Below are positions 27,701-40,500 of a stretch of 64,000 bases of DNA, piece after piece. The position numbers were made by a program, and so were the translations under genes. The notes under the pieces were generated by a model. The model had not been told where the DNA came from. It worked only from the letters and a program-made list of their open reading frames with translations, and ran no database searches. The DNA is from Aequorivita sublithincola DSM 14238 (GTDB lineage: Bacteria; Bacteroidota; Bacteroidia; Flavobacteriales; Flavobacteriaceae): NCBI RefSeq assembly GCF_000265385.1, contig NC_018013.1:2135001-2199000 (forward strand), in the 5' to 3' direction. How positions within the stretch are numbered: position 1 is the first letter of the stretch; every line of letters begins with the position of its first letter.

Positions 27701-29016
27701 AATTGAAATTAGTTGACAAGAAAACAGGAATCACACTTAGTACCAACAACATTCCTTACGGTTCTACACTGTATGTGAAAGATGGCGATAGCCTAACTGC
27801 TGGTGATGTAGTTTGTTCTTGGGATCCATATAACGGTGTGATTATTTCAGAATTTGCTGGAAAGATTAAATACGAAAACATCGTTCAAGGTTTAACCTAT
27901 CAAGTTGAAATTGATGAGCAAACTGGTTTCCAAGAAAAAGTAATTTCTGAATCTAGAGATAAAAAACGTATTCCAACCCTTCAAATTTTAGGGAAGAAAG
28001 ACGAAGTTATCCGTAGCTATAACCTACCGGTTGGAGCACACATAATGGTGGACGATGGCGACAAAATAAAGATTGGTAAAGTACTTGTTAAGATTCCACG
28101 TAAATCTGCGAAAGCGGGTGATATTACAGGAGGTCTTCCTCGTGTTACCGAACTTTTTGAAGCGCGTAACCCTTCAAACCCTGCTGTAGTTAGCGAGATT
28201 GATGGTGTTGTTTCCTTCGGAAAAATAAAACGTGGTAACCGCGAAATTATCGTAGAGTCTAAATTAGGCGAATTGAAAAAGTATTTGGTGAAATTGAGTA
28301 ACCAAATTCTAGTTCAAGAAAACGATTATGTTCGTGCAGGTATGCCACTTTCTGATGGTTCTATTACGCCAGAAGACATCCTTCGTATTAAAGGCCCTTC
28401 AGCAGTACAACAATATTTGGTGAACGAAGTTCAAGAGGTATACCGTCTGCAAGGGGTGAAGATTAACGACAAGCATTTTGAAGTTGTTGTTCGTCAAATG
28501 ATGCGTAAGGTTAGAATTCAAGATCCGGGAGATACTACTTTCCTTGAAGATCAACTAGCTCATAAAGACGATTTTATTGAAGAAAACGATAAAATCTTCG
28601 GAATGAAGGTTGTTACCAACGCTGGTGAATCTGAAAACTTGAAAGAAGGTCAGATACTTTCGCCAAGGACCCTTCGTGATGAAAACTCTTTATTGAGAAG
28701 AAATGACAAAGAACTTGCAGAAGCACGTGATGTGGTTACAGCAACGGCAACTCCAGTACTTCAGGGTATTACAAGAGCTTCGCTTCAAACTAAATCATTC
28801 ATCTCTGCGGCTTCCTTCCAGGAAACTACTAAAGTATTGAACGAAGCAGCAGTAGCTGGAAAAGTTGATACCTTAGAAGGCTTGAAAGAAAACGTAATTG
28901 TAGGACATAAAATACCAGCCGGAACCGGTATGCGTAGATATGATACTATAATTGTGGGATCAAAACAAGAATTGGAAGAAATGAACCGCGCAAAGCAAGA
29001 AGTGAATTATAATTAA
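24715..29016 (+). CDS. rpoC: DNA-directed RNA polymerase subunit beta'
   Basis: 1433 aa, normal for the phylum. The N-terminal zinc site is [20 protein letters not shown], the active-site magnesium motif is NADFDGDQM, and a second zinc site includes [13 protein letters not shown]. The trigger loop and the C-terminal sandwich-barrel region are complete. ATG codons occur at 24715 and 24718; either could be used. Last gene of the long secE-rpoC run before a palindrome. Confidence 0.99.
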   Translation: MMNRNKENTVQKFDKISIGLASPESILAESRGEVLKPETINYRTHKPERDGLFCERIFGPVKDYECACGKYKRIRYKGIVCDRCGVEVTEKKVRRDRVGHINLVVPVAHIWYFRSLPNKIGYLLGLPSKKLDMIIYYERYVVIQPGIAKYEGGEAVKKLDFLTEEEYLAILDTIPQENQYLDDTDPNKFIAKMGAECLIDLLQRIDLDTLSYNLRHKANNETSKQRKTEALKRLQVVEALRDANKNRENKAEWMIMKVVPVIPPELRPLVPLDGGRFATSDLNDLYRRVIIRNNRLKRLMEIKAPEVILRNEKRMLQESVDSLFDNTRKSSAVKTDSNRPLKSLSDSLKGKQGRFRQNLLGKRVDYSARSVIVVGPELKLFECGIPKDMAAELYKPFVIRKLIERGIVKTVKSAKKIIDKKEPVVWDILENVLKGHPVMLNRAPTLHRLGIQAFQPKLIEGKAIQLHPLVCTAFNADFDGDQMAVHLPLGPEAILECQLLMLASHNILNPANGQPVAVPSQDMVLGLYYMTKLRKTMGDVVVKGEGLTFYSAEEAIIAYNEGMVDLNAEIRIRTQDFNEEGKLTMQIITTTLGRVIFNEKVPVEAGFINEVLTKKSLRDIIGKILKVTSVPVTSAFLDEIKTLGYKFAFEGGLSFSLGDIIIPAEKQGMIDSANEQVDGIINSYNMGLITNNERYNQVIDIWTATNAELTELSMKRIREDQQGFNSVYMMLDSGARGSKEQIRQLTGMRGLMAKPKKSNSGGGEIIENPILSNFKEGLSILEYFISTHGARKGLADTALKTADAGYLTRRLVDVSQDVIINIEDCGTLRGIEVSALKKNEEVVETLGARIVGRIALNDVVNPLTKELLVASGDHIDEDIADAIQKSPLDSVEVRSALTCEAKKGICSQCYGRNLANNKMVQRGEAVGVVAAQSIGEPGTQLTLRTFHVGGIAGNISEENKLVVRFDGKAEIEDLKIVKGEDNQGKAVDIVISRTSELKLVDKKTGITLSTNNIPYGSTLYVKDGDSLTAGDVVCSWDPYNGVIISEFAGKIKYENIVQGLTYQVEIDEQTGFQEKVISESRDKKRIPTLQILGKKDEVIRSYNLPVGAHIMVDDGDKIKIGKVLVKIPRKSAKAGDITGGLPRVTELFEARNPSNPAVVSEIDGVVSFGKIKRGNREIIVESKLGELKKYLVKLSNQILVQENDYVRAGMPLSDGSITPEDILRIKGPSAVQQYLVNEVQEVYRLQGVKINDKHFEVVVRQMMRKVRIQDPGDTTFLEDQLAHKDDFIEENDKIFGMKVVTNAGESENLKEGQILSPRTLRDENSLLRRNDKELAEARDVVTATATPVLQGITRASLQTKSFISAASFQETTKVLNEAAVAGKVDTLEGLKENVIVGHKIPAGTGMRRYDTIIVGSKQELEEMNRAKQEVNYN

Positions 29017-29035
29017 TTTTATGCGGCCCAACTGT

Positions 29036-29059
29036 AGAGACGCACGGCCGTGCGTCTCT
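29036..29059. repeat. 24-bp perfect palindrome after rpoC
   Basis: AGAGACGCACGG is followed directly by its exact complement. It is GC-rich against an A/T-rich background and lies 20 nt after rpoC. No T run follows, so it is listed as an interspersed palindrome and possible mRNA 3' end protector or partial terminator. Confidence 0.75.
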
Positions 29060-29090
29060 GCCAGGACGCAATAATAATAATAATCAAACA

Positions 29091-29411
29091 ATGGCAGATC
29101 AAAAAAATCAACCACCAAAACAAAGCCAGATAAACATTGAACTGGACGAAGCCGTAGCCCAAGGAATCTACAGCAACTTGGCCATCATCAACCATTCTGT
29201 TTCAGAATTTGTGATAGATTTTGTGACCATAATGCCAGGAATTCCAAAGAGCAAAGTGAAGTCGAGAATTATCTTAACGCCACAACACGCAAAAAGATTC
29301 CTAAAAGCCTTGAATGACAATGTTAAAAGATTTGAAAATGCCCACGGCGAAATAAAGGATTATGAGCAGCCGCCCATTCCCTTAAACTTTGGCCCAACGG
29401 GCGAAGCATAA
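29091..29411 (+). CDS. DUF3467 domain protein
   Basis: 106 aa, soluble. The family core INIELDEAVAQGIYSNLAII, SEFVIDFVTIMPG and LTPQHAKRFLKAL covers nearly the whole protein. DUF3467 has no known function; in Bacteroidota the gene commonly follows rpoC, as here, 75 nt downstream. It ends at a strong terminator. Confidence 0.9.
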   Translation: MADQKNQPPKQSQINIELDEAVAQGIYSNLAIINHSVSEFVIDFVTIMPGIPKSKVKSRIILTPQHAKRFLKALNDNVKRFENAHGEIKDYEQPPIPLNFGPTGEA

Positions 29412-29439
29412 AAAAAGCCCCAATTTTGGGGCTTTTTTT
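29410..29439. terminator. bidirectional terminator between the DUF3467 gene and prfC
   Basis: AAAAAAAGCCCC pairs with GGGGCTTTTTTT around AATTTT-type loop bases. The A run and T run let it serve both the plus-strand rpo region and the convergent minus-strand prfC. Confidence 0.93.
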
Positions 29440-29524
29440 GTGCTTCAAATTTCAAAATACTAATGCCAAATTTCAAAGGGAAATCTATGCGTATAGATCT
29501 TCAAGTGTTTTAATTGGTGGAAGA

Positions 29525-31126
29525 CTAATTTTTCATTTTTTCAAACTCGCTAACAAAATGCAATTTCACATTCGGATATTTAGATTGCGTCATTTGTAGC
29601 GTAAAGGCCGAGTCGGCGAAGAATACTAATTGTCCGCGTTTATCCTTTGCTAAGAACTTCGCTTTCACTCTTTTAAAATCTGCAAACTCCTCACTTTTTG
29701 GGTCTTTGGCCTCTACCCAGCAAGCTTTGTATACATTGAGATTTTCATAAGAGCAACTTGCGCCATATTCGTGTTCAAGCCTATATTGAATTACTTCAAA
29801 TTGAAGTGCGCCAACTGTGCCAATTGCTTTTCTACCATTTAGTTCCAATGTGAAAAGTTGCGCCACACCTTCATCCATTAATTGATCGATTCCCTTTTCG
29901 AGTTGCTTGCTCTTCATAGGATCAGCATTGTTGATATATTTAAAGAATTCAGGAGAAAAACTTGGAATACCTTTGTATTGCATTTCTTCACCTTCAGTAA
30001 GCGTGTCGCCAATTTTAAAATTTCCAGTATCGTGAAGGCCAACAATATCTCCGGGATAGGAAACATCAACAATCTGTTTCTTTTCAGCAAAGAATGCGTT
30101 TGGACTACTGAATTTCATTTTTTTGCCATTGCGAACGTGAAGATATGGCGAGTTTCTTTCAAAAATTCCAGAAACAATTTTAACAAAAGCCAAGCGGTCA
30201 CGATGCTTCGGGTCCATGTTTGCATGAATTTTAAAAACGAAGCCAGAAAATTCCTTTTCATCTGGTTTTACCAGTCTGGTTGAACTTTCTTTGGCGCGTG
30301 GAGTAGGGGCTATTTCAACAAAACAATCCAGCAGCTCGCGTACTCCAAAATTATTTAATGCCGAGCCAAAAAATACAGGCTGTAGGTTTCCTTCAAGATA
30401 TTCTTTACCATCAAAATCTGGGTAGACTTCATGAATAAGTTCTATCTCCTCCCGAAGCGTATCGGCTGCTTTTTTACCAATTAACTTGTCAAGTTCAGGA
30501 CTGCTTAAATCTTCAATTTCTATGGTTTCTTCAATATTCTTTCTGCTATCGCCACTAAAAAGGTTTACATTTTTTTCCCAAACATTATAGATCCCCTTAA
30601 AATCATAACCCATACCAATCGGAAAGCTTAAAGGGGTAACACGTAAGTGCAACTTCTGTTCAATTTCATCTAACAAGTCGAATGCATCACGGCCTTCGCG
30701 GTCTAATTTATTTATGAAAATGATAATCGGAATATTGCGCATTCTGCAGACTTCAACAAGTTTTTCAGTTTGTTCCTCAACTCCTTTGGCAACGTCTATT
30801 ACAACTATTACACTATCAACCGCGGTTAAGGTTCTAAAGGTGTCTTCGGCAAAATCTTTATGCCCGGGAGTGTCTAAAATGTTGATTTTAATGCCTTCAT
30901 ATTCAAAAGCCAGAACAGATGTAGCTACGGAAATACCACGTTGTCGTTCAATTTCCATAAAGTCACTGGTGGCACCTTTTTTTATCTTGTTATTCTTTAC
31001 GGCCCCTGCTTCATTTATTGCACCACCAAAGAGTAAAAGTTTTTCTGTAAGAGTTGTTTTTCCGGCATCAGGATGGGCGATTATCCCAAAAGTTCTTCTA
31101 CGTTGTATTTCTTTTTTTAATGACAT
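29525..31126 (-). CDS. prfC: peptide chain release factor 3
   Basis: 533 aa from the ATG at 31124-31126 (MSLKKEIQRRRTFGIIAHPD); a longer reading from 31192 would add 22 residues, unlike the family, and would include the promoter element. G motifs: AHPDAGKTTLTEK, DTPGHKDF, NKLDREG. The protein recycles RF1/RF2 after termination. It is convergent with the rpo operon. Confidence 0.96.
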   Translation of the reverse strand: MSLKKEIQRRRTFGIIAHPDAGKTTLTEKLLLFGGAINEAGAVKNNKIKKGATSDFMEIERQRGISVATSVLAFEYEGIKINILDTPGHKDFAEDTFRTLTAVDSVIVVIDVAKGVEEQTEKLVEVCRMRNIPIIIFINKLDREGRDAFDLLDEIEQKLHLRVTPLSFPIGMGYDFKGIYNVWEKNVNLFSGDSRKNIEETIEIEDLSSPELDKLIGKKAADTLREEIELIHEVYPDFDGKEYLEGNLQPVFFGSALNNFGVRELLDCFVEIAPTPRAKESSTRLVKPDEKEFSGFVFKIHANMDPKHRDRLAFVKIVSGIFERNSPYLHVRNGKKMKFSSPNAFFAEKKQIVDVSYPGDIVGLHDTGNFKIGDTLTEGEEMQYKGIPSFSPEFFKYINNADPMKSKQLEKGIDQLMDEGVAQLFTLELNGRKAIGTVGALQFEVIQYRLEHEYGASCSYENLNVYKACWVEAKDPKSEEFADFKRVKAKFLAKDKRGQLVFFADSAFTLQMTQSKYPNVKLHFVSEFEKMKN

Positions 31127-31149
31127 CTTTTTTTCATAAATAATCTTGA

Positions 31150-31157
31150 CAAAGATA
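31150..31157 (-). promoter_or_regulatory. TAnnTTTG promoter element of prfC
   Basis: On the minus strand this reads TATCTTTG, 23 nt upstream of the prfC ATG. It supports the shorter prfC start. Confidence 0.6.
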
Positions 31158-31192
31158 AAGCTTGTTATTGTAGATTGAAAAGACTTATCCAA

Positions 31193-31577
31193 GTAAAACC
31201 AAACAAATTAGTTTTTGAAAATTTGAACGTTTAATTAGTGAATTTTTGCTCAATATATTCTCCGTTTAAATGGTGAAATGTTTTATTAATATAACATTTA
31301 AAGAAGTTGTAAAGTCCTATTTTTAAAGGAATATACGTATTAACACGTATATGTTTTACATAGATTAAGGTTCCTATTTTTGGACGATTTATGTTGTTTA
31401 TCGATTATTTTTAACCATTCAGCTAATAGTTGTTTTCATCCTATAATTTTACAATTCAATCAATATATCTTTGTGCAAGTAAATTTTAAATCTCCATAGG
31501 CCGATTAGTTTTCTTCCCCACTTATAGCCTTAAATAGTATAAGATATTAATAGTTGTAAATTTTTAAAAGTTTAAAT
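31193..31577 (+). promoter_or_regulatory. 385-nt upstream region of the giant adhesin gene
   Basis: An A/T-rich stretch without a credible ORF. It contains the paired motif ATACGTATTAACACGTAT at 31333-31350 (about 230 nt before the start; a second copy lies before the cyclase gene) and a TAnnTTTG match, TATCTTTG, at 31466-31473. The second would give a leader of about 100 nt. Nothing else was recognised. Confidence 0.5.
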
Positions 31578-34500
31578 ATGTTGAAAATAATTACTAAATT
31601 ATTTGCTTCTGATAAGAGGTTTTTAATAAGTCTCATTTTTATCGCCTTTTTTGGTACACAAGGTTTTTCCCAAGCTAAAGGTTATACAGATGAGGGAGAA
31701 GTAATACTTCCTTATTCGCAAGAGTATTTGGATCAGTATAATGCTGCTCTAGATAAGAAAGCTGCTGAAAATATTGCAACCTTCCGCTCTAGATCAAAAG
31801 CAGAAGCTTTTAATAATGCTAGTAAAGGTAATCTGGCAGGTGCTTGTAATCTAATTACTTGCGGATCTTTTGAAAAAGCAGATGTTAGTGGTGGTACATT
31901 CCGAAATGCTGTTGGTGGCACAAATGGCCAATACCAAGCCGATGCAGCTTACACCTGTTGGAATGATGTGGGAACTGTTGATTGGTCTGAAGGACAATAT
32001 ATATCCTATTCACAATCAAATGCCAACGTAGTTTATCCTGGGATTATTCAACCATCAAATTTTGATGGTGGCGGATTTGCTATATTTTCATTTCGAAATG
32101 AAGCGATAAATCAAACTTTAACTGTAGTTCCAAATACAGTCTATACAGTATGTTTTGAGATTGCTGTAATTCCTCGTTATAATGAAGTTAATGCTAATAA
32201 CGGTGGCGGTACCATAATTGAGTATGTACCAAACCTACAATTTGGTGTTCAGAATGGAGCTGTACAAATTTCCGATCCACTTACTTATACTCATGCGAAC
32301 CTAGTTCAACATACTACTGCAGATTTCCCTTCAAGATTGTCGAGGTCCACAACTGGGGCCAATCAAAATCCTGGTGGATGGACAAATATAAATCCTTATT
32401 GGGAAAATAGATGTATTACTTTTAGGTCTGGACCTTCAGCAACATCAGTAAATGTTTTCTATAAAACTGGAAACCCAGGTAGGTCTGTGGTTTTGGTAGA
32501 TGGTTTAAGATTAGCGATCGAAGGTTACGCAAATGCTCCAGTAGTTTCACCAACAGATAAAACATATTGCGCCCCAACACAGGTGCAACTAGACTCTTTT
32601 GTTACTTCAACAACTCCGGGAGGGGCGCAACTAAGATGGACAACTAATCCAGATTTAAGTGTAACGGCAGATTACTTGCCTCAGAATCCAACTAGAACAA
32701 CTCCCGGCGTATGGTATGCTTTTTATTACAATCCTACGGCTGGCTGTACATCACCATCAAGAAAGCTAACTTTAAGAACAACAGATTTAGATTCAAGTTT
32801 TACAAAAACTAATGTTACTTGTTTTGGTCAAGCCAATGGTGCTATTGATTTAACCGTTACAGGAGGAAGTGTACCCTATACTTATCTCTGGTCTACCACA
32901 AATGGAAGTGGTCTAAACCTTACAGCTCAAGATCAATTTGGATTAACAGCTGGAACATATAATGTTACGGTTACTGATGATAATGGTTGTAAAACTCTGG
33001 AAAGTGTTGTGATATCTGAAACATCTGCAGTTAATCCACCAATCAGCGGCGGAAATAAGACGGAATGTAAGACGATTCCAATTCAAACCTTGACTGCATC
33101 AGCCATCGTTCCAACTGGGCAGACAGTCGTTTGGTATTTGATTCCAGTTGGTGGAACGCCTGTTTCACCTCCAACGCTAAACACAGTTGGAGTAAAAGAT
33201 TATTATGCTGAAGCTGTGGTGACTGCGAGTGGATGTAAATCTTCAACGCGAACCAAGGTAACTTTGAAGATAATTAATACACCAACAGTTGATGATCCTG
33301 CGGATGTCACCCGTTGTGATAGTTATACTTTGCCTGCCTTGACCAATGGAAACTACTTCACTGGTAGTGGAGGAACAGGTACTCCATTGTTCGCTGGCAA
33401 CAACATTACCAGTACTCAGACCATCTATGTTTATGCTGAGACAAGTACTACACCAAACTGTACTGCGGAGAATAGCTTTGTTGTTACAATAAACCCAACA
33501 CCAACAGTTGATGATCCAGCGGATGTCACCCGTTGTGATAGTTATACTTTGCCTGCCTTGACCAATGGAAACTACTTCACTGGTAGTGGAGGAACAGGTA
33601 CTCCATTGTTCGCTGGCAACAACATTACCAGTACTCAGACCATCTATGTTTATGCTGAGACAAGTACTACACCAAACTGTACTGCGGAGAATAGCTTTGT
33701 TGTTACAATAAACCCAACACCAACAGTTGATGATCCAGCGGATGTCACCCGTTGTGATAGTTATACTTTGCCTGCCTTGACCAATGGAAACTACTTCACT
33801 GGTAGTGGAGGAACAGGTACTCCATTGTTCGCTGGCAACAACATTACCAGTACTCAGACCATCTATGTTTATGCTGAGACAAGTACTACACCAAACTGTA
33901 CTGCGGAGAATAGCTTTGTTGTTACAATAAATCCAACACCAACAGTTGATGATCCAGCGGATGTCACCCGTTGTGATAGTTATACTTTGCCTGCCTTGAC
34001 CAATGGAAACTACTTCACTGGCAGTGGAGGAACAGGTACTCCATTGTTCGCTGGCAACAACATTACCAGTACTCAGACCATCTATGTTTATGCTGAGACA
34101 AGTACTACACCAAACTGTACTGCGGAGAATAGCTTTGTTGTTACAATAAACCCAACACCAACAGTTGATGATCCTGCGGATGTCACCCGTTGTGATAGTT
34201 ATACCTTGCCTGCCTTGACCAATGGAAACTACTTCACTGGTAGTGGAGGAACAGGTACTCCATTGTTCGCTGGCAACAACATTACCAGTACTCAGACCAT
34301 CTATGTTTATGCTGAGACAAGTACTACACCAAACTGTACTGCGGAGAATAGCTTTGTTGTTACAATAAATCCAACACCAACAGTTGATGATCCAGCGGAT
34401 GTCACCCGTTGTGATAGTTATACTTTGCCTGCCTTGACCAATGGAAACTACTTCACTGGCAGTGGAGGAACAGGTACTCCATTGTTCGCTGGCAACAACA

Positions 34501-37500
34501 TTACCAGTACTCAGACCATCTATGTTTATGCTGAGACAAGTACTACACCAAACTGTACTGCGGAGAATAGCTTTGTTGTTACAATAAACCCAACACCAAC
34601 AGTTGATGATCCAGCGGATGTCACCCGTTGTGATAGTTATACCTTGCCTGCTTTGACCAATGGAAACTACTTCACTGGCAGTGGAGGAACAGGTACTCCA
34701 TTGTTTGCTGGCAACAACATTACCAGTACTCAGACCATCTATGTTTATGCTGAGACAAGTACTACACCAAACTGTACTGCGGAGAATAGCTTTGTTGTTA
34801 CAATAAACCCAACACCAACAGTTGATGATCCTGCGGATGTCACCCGTTGTGATAGTTATACCTTGCCTGCTTTGACCAATGGAAACTACTTCACTGGCAG
34901 TGGAGGAACAGGTACTCCATTGTTCGCTGGCAACAACATTACCAGTACTCAGACCATCTATGTTTATGCTGAGACAAGTACTACACCAAACTGTACTGCG
35001 GAGAATAGCTTTGTTGTTACAATAAACCCAACACCAACAGTTGATGATCCTGCGGATGTCACCCGTTGTGATAGTTATACCTTGCCTGCTTTGACCAATG
35101 GAAACTACTTCACTGGCAGTGGAGGAACAGGTACTCCATTGTTCGCTGGCAACAACATTACCAGTACTCAGACCATCTATGTTTATGCTGAGACAAGTAC
35201 TACACCAAACTGTACTGCGGAGAATAGCTTTGTTGTTACAATAAACCCAACACCAACAGTTGATGATCCTGCGGATGTCACCCGTTGTGATAGTTATACC
35301 TTGCCTGCTTTGACCAATGGAAACTACTTCACTGGCAGTGGAGGAACAGGTACTCCATTGTTTGCTGGCAACAACATTACCAGTACTCAGACCATCTATG
35401 TTTATGCTGAGACAAGTACTACACCAAACTGTACTGCGGAGAATAGCTTTGTTGTTACAATAAACCCAACACCAACAGTTGATGATCCTGCGGATGTCAC
35501 CCGTTGTGATAGTTATACCTTGCCTGCTTTGACCAATGGAAACTACTTCACTGGCAGTGGAGGAACAGGTACTCCATTGTTCGCTGGCAACAACATTACC
35601 AGTACTCAGACCATCTATGTTTATGCTGAGACAAGTACTACACCAAACTGTACTGCGGAGAATAGTTTTGTGGTTACTATAAATGTTACACCGTTGGCAG
35701 ATAATCCAAGTGATGTTAGTGCTTGTGGTAATTATACATTACCAGCATTAGTTAATGGCGCATATTATACGAGTCAGAATGGACAGAATCCTATTGCTGT
35801 TGGGACTGTTATTATTGCTACACAAACGATTTATGTTTATGCAGAAACGGGTACAGTTCCAAACTGCTTTACGGAAAATAGTTTCATAGTTACTATAAAC
35901 AATTGTGGAATTATTTTAGAAAAAATAGCTACTCCAAATAATCCACAAGGATGTACTCCAATTGCCCCAGGAGAGTCTATTTCATACACATTTAAAGTGT
36001 CAATTCCGACAGGAAGCGCACCTGTAAATAATGTTGTAATAACCGATCCATTATTAGAGGCACCAAACCCTATTGTTCCGATTGTATATGTATCTGGTGA
36101 TGACGGTGACACTATCTTGGAAGACGGTGAGTTGTGGACATACAGTGCATCTTATGTTGTAACTCAACAAGATATTACAAATGGTCTTGTGCAAAATACG
36201 GCAACTGTAAATGGTCAGGTTCAAACCTCAGGAAATCCTTACCCAGTTTCAACTTCTGGTTCAGTAACGGTTAATCTTTGTCAAAATGCTGAAATGTCTA
36301 TTGTAAAATCGAGCAGTAGCGAAACAGGAAATTGTATTTCTTTTGAAGAAGGTAATACGATAGATTATAAGTTTGTAGTAAGTAACGATGGTGATGTAGA
36401 TATTACAAATGTTGTTATTACTGATCCATTATTTTTGGCGCCAAACCCAGTAGTTTCTATTGTATATGTTTCGGGAGATGATGGTGATGGAATCTTAAAT
36501 ATTGATGAAGATTGGACATATACTGTAACTTATACAATAACACAAAGCGATGTAGATGCAGGTTCTATTGTAAATACTGCAGAAGTAGATGGAAACTCAG
36601 TTTTGGGTGCTGTTGATACGGCTACTAGTAATACAGTTACGGTATTGATCTGCCAAGCAGCAGACATCGCAATTGTAAAAGAGAGCGATCAAGTACCGGG
36701 CAACGACGGATGTGTTGCACTTGAGGATGGTGATATCATTACCTATACCTTTAGAGTAACCAACGAAGGCAACGTGTCAATAGACAATGTAGTTATAACT
36801 GACCCATTAGTAGGTCTATCAGCGATCACAGGTCCAACAGGCGATACTGGTTCAGACGGTATCCTAGGACTTAATGAAGTTTGGGAATACACTGCAACCT
36901 ATACAGTAACGCAGGATGATGTTAACGATGGCGAGGTAACCAACCAAGCTACAGTTAACGGATTGGCAATGAACCCATCAAATACACCAGTAATCGATGA
37001 CTCTCACCCAACCTCTACAACAGCAGATGGCGATACAGTGGTTGTTATCTGCCAGAACCCTGATATCGCAATCGTAAAAGAGAGCGATCAAGTACCGGGC
37101 AACGACGGATGTGTTGCACTTGAGGGTGGTGATATCATTACCTATACCTTTAGAGTAACCAACGAAGGCAACGTGTCAATAGACAATGTAGTTGTAACTG
37201 ACCCATTAGTAGGTCTATCAGCGATCACAGGTCCAACAGGCGATACTGGTTCAGACGGTATCCTAGGACTTAATGAAGTTTGGGAGTACACTGCAACCTA
37301 TACAGTAACGCAGGATGATATTGACAACGGTGAAGTTACCAATCAAGCTACAGTTAACGGATTGGCAATGAACCCATCAAATACACCAGTAACCGATGAC
37401 TCTCACCCAACCTCTACAACAGCGGATGGCGATACAGTGGTTGTTATCTGCCAAGCAGCAGACATCGCAATTGTAAAAGAGAGCGATCAAGTACCGGGCA

Positions 37501-40500
37501 ACGACGGATGTGTTGCACTTGAGGATGGTGATATCATTACCTATACCTTTAGAGTAACCAACGAAGGCAACGTGTCAATAGACAATGTAGTTGTAACTGA
37601 CCCATTAGTAGGTCTATCAGCGATCACAGGTCCAATAGGCGATACTGGTTCAGACGGTATCCTAGGACTTAATGAAGTTTGGGAATACACTGCAACCTAT
37701 ACAGTAACGCAGGATGATGTTAACTATGGCGAGGTAACCAACCAAGCTACAGTTAACGGATTGGCAATAAACCCATCAAATACACCAGTAACCGATGACT
37801 CTCACCCAACCTCTACAACAGCGGATGGCGATACAGTGGTTGTTATCTGCCAAGCAGCAGACATCGCAATTGTAAAAGAGAGCGATCAAGTACCGGGCAA
37901 CGACGGATGTGTTGCACTTGAGGATGGTGATATCATTACCTATACCTTTAGAGTAACCAACGAAGGCAACGTGTCAATAGACAATGTAGTTGTAACTGAC
38001 CCATTAGTAGGTCTATCAGCGATCACAGGTCCAACAGGCGATACTGGTTCAGACGGTATCCTAGGACTTAATGAAGTTTGGGAGTACACTGCAACCTATA
38101 CAGTAACGCAGGATGATGTTAACGATGGCGAGGTAACCAACCAAGCTACAGTTAACGGATTGGCAATGAACCCATCAAATACACCAGTAACCGATGACTC
38201 TCACCCAACCTCTACAACAGCGGATGGCGATACAGTGGTTGTTATCTGCCAAGCAGCAGACATCGCAATTGTAAAAGAGAGCGATCAAGTACCGGGCAAC
38301 GACGGATGTGTTGCACTTGAGGATGGTGATATCATTACCTATACCTTTAGAGTAACCAACGAAGGCAACGTGTCAATAGACAATGTAGTTGTAACTGACC
38401 CATTAGTAGGTCTATCAGCGATCACAGGTCCAACAGGCGATACTGGTTCAGACGGTATCCTAGGACTTAATGAAGTTTGGGAGTACACTGCAACCTATAC
38501 AGTAACGCAGGATGATGTTAACGATGGCGAGGTAACCAACCAAGCTACAGTTAACGGATTGGCAATGAACCCATCAAATACACCAGTAACCGATGACTCT
38601 CACCCAACCTCTACAACAGCGGATGGCGATACAGTGGTTGTTATCTGCCAAGCAGCAGACATCGCAATTGTAAAAGAGAGCGATCAAGTACCGGGCAACG
38701 ACGGATGTGTTGCACTTGAGGATGGTGATATCATTACCTATACCTTTAGAGTAACCAACGAAGGCAACGTGTCAATAGACAATGTAGTTGTAACTGACCC
38801 ATTAGTAGGTCTATCAGCGATCACAGGTCCAATAGGCGATACTGGTTCAGACGGTATCCTAGGACTTAATGAAGTTTGGGAATACACTGCAACCTATACA
38901 GTAACGCAGGATGATGTTAACGATGGCGAGGTAACCAACCAAGCTACAGTTAACGGATTGGCAATAAACCCATCAAATACACCAGTAATCGATGACTCTC
39001 ACCCAACCTCTACAACAGCAGATGGCGATACAGTGGTTGTTATCTGCCAGAACCCTGATATCGCAATCGTAAAAGAGAGCGATCAAGTACCGGGCAACGA
39101 CGGATGTGTTGCACTTGAGGGTGGTGATATCATTACCTATACCTTTAGAGTAACCAACGAAGGCAACGTGTCAATAGACAATGTAGTTGTAACTGACCCA
39201 TTAGTAGGTCTATCAGCGATCACAGGTCCAACAGGCGATACTGGTTCAGACGGTATCCTAGGACTTAATGAAGTTTGGGAGTACACTGCAACCTATACAG
39301 TAACGCAGGATGATATTGACAACGGTGAAGTTACCAATCAAGCTACAGTTAACGGATTGGCAATGAACCCATCAAATACACCAGTAACCGATGACTCTCA
39401 CCCAACCTCTACAACAGCGGATGGCGATACAGTGGTTGTTATCTGCCAAGCAGCAGACATCGCAATTGTAAAAGAGAGCGATCAAGTACCGGGCAACGAC
39501 GGATGTGTTGCACTTGAGGATGGTGATATCATTACCTATACCTTTAGAGTAACCAACGAAGGCAACGTGTCAATAGACAATGTAGTTATAACTGACCCAT
39601 TAGTAGGTCTATCAGCGATCACAGGTCCAACAGGCGATACTGGTTCAGACGGTATCCTAGGACTTAATGAAGTTTGGGAATACACTGCAACCTATACAGT
39701 AACGCAGGATGATGTTAACGATGGCGAGGTAACCAACCAAGCTACAGTTAACGGATTGGCAATGAACCCATCAAATACACCAGTAATCGATGACTCTCAC
39801 CCAACCTCTACAACAGCAGATGGCGATACAGTGGTTGTTATCTGCCAGAACCCTGATATCGCAATCGTAAAAGAGAGCGATCAAGTACCGGGCAACGACG
39901 GATGTGTTGCACTTGAGGGTGGTGATATCATTACCTATACCTTTAGAGTAACCAACGAAGGCAACGTGTCAATAGACAATGTAGTTGTAACTGACCCATT
40001 AGTAGGTCTATCAGCGATCACAGGTCCAACAGGCGATACTGGTTCAGACGGTATCCTAGGACTTAATGAAGTTTGGGAGTACACTGCAACCTATACAGTA
40101 ACGCAGGATGATATTGACAACGGTGAAGTTACCAATCAAGCTACAGTTAACGGATTGGCAATGAACCCATCAAATACACCAGTAACCGATGACTCTCACC
40201 CAACCTCTACAACAGCGGATGGCGATACAGTGGTTGTTATCTGCCAAGCAGCAGACATCGCAATTGTAAAAGAGAGCGATCAAGTACCGGGCAACGACGG
40301 ATGTGTTGCACTTGAGGATGGTGATATCATTACCTATACCTTTAGAGTAACCAACGAAGGCAACGTGTCAATAGACAATGTAGTTATAACTGACCCATTA
40401 GTAGGTCTATCAGCGATCACAGGTCCAACAGGCGATACTGGTTCAGACGGTATCCTAGGACTTAATGAAGTTTGGGAGTACACTGCAACCTATACAGTAA

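Noticed and set aside
31127..31192. 22-codon N-terminal extension of release factor 3
   Set aside because: It overlaps the TATCTTTG promoter element and exceeds the family start at MSLKKEIQRRRTF.
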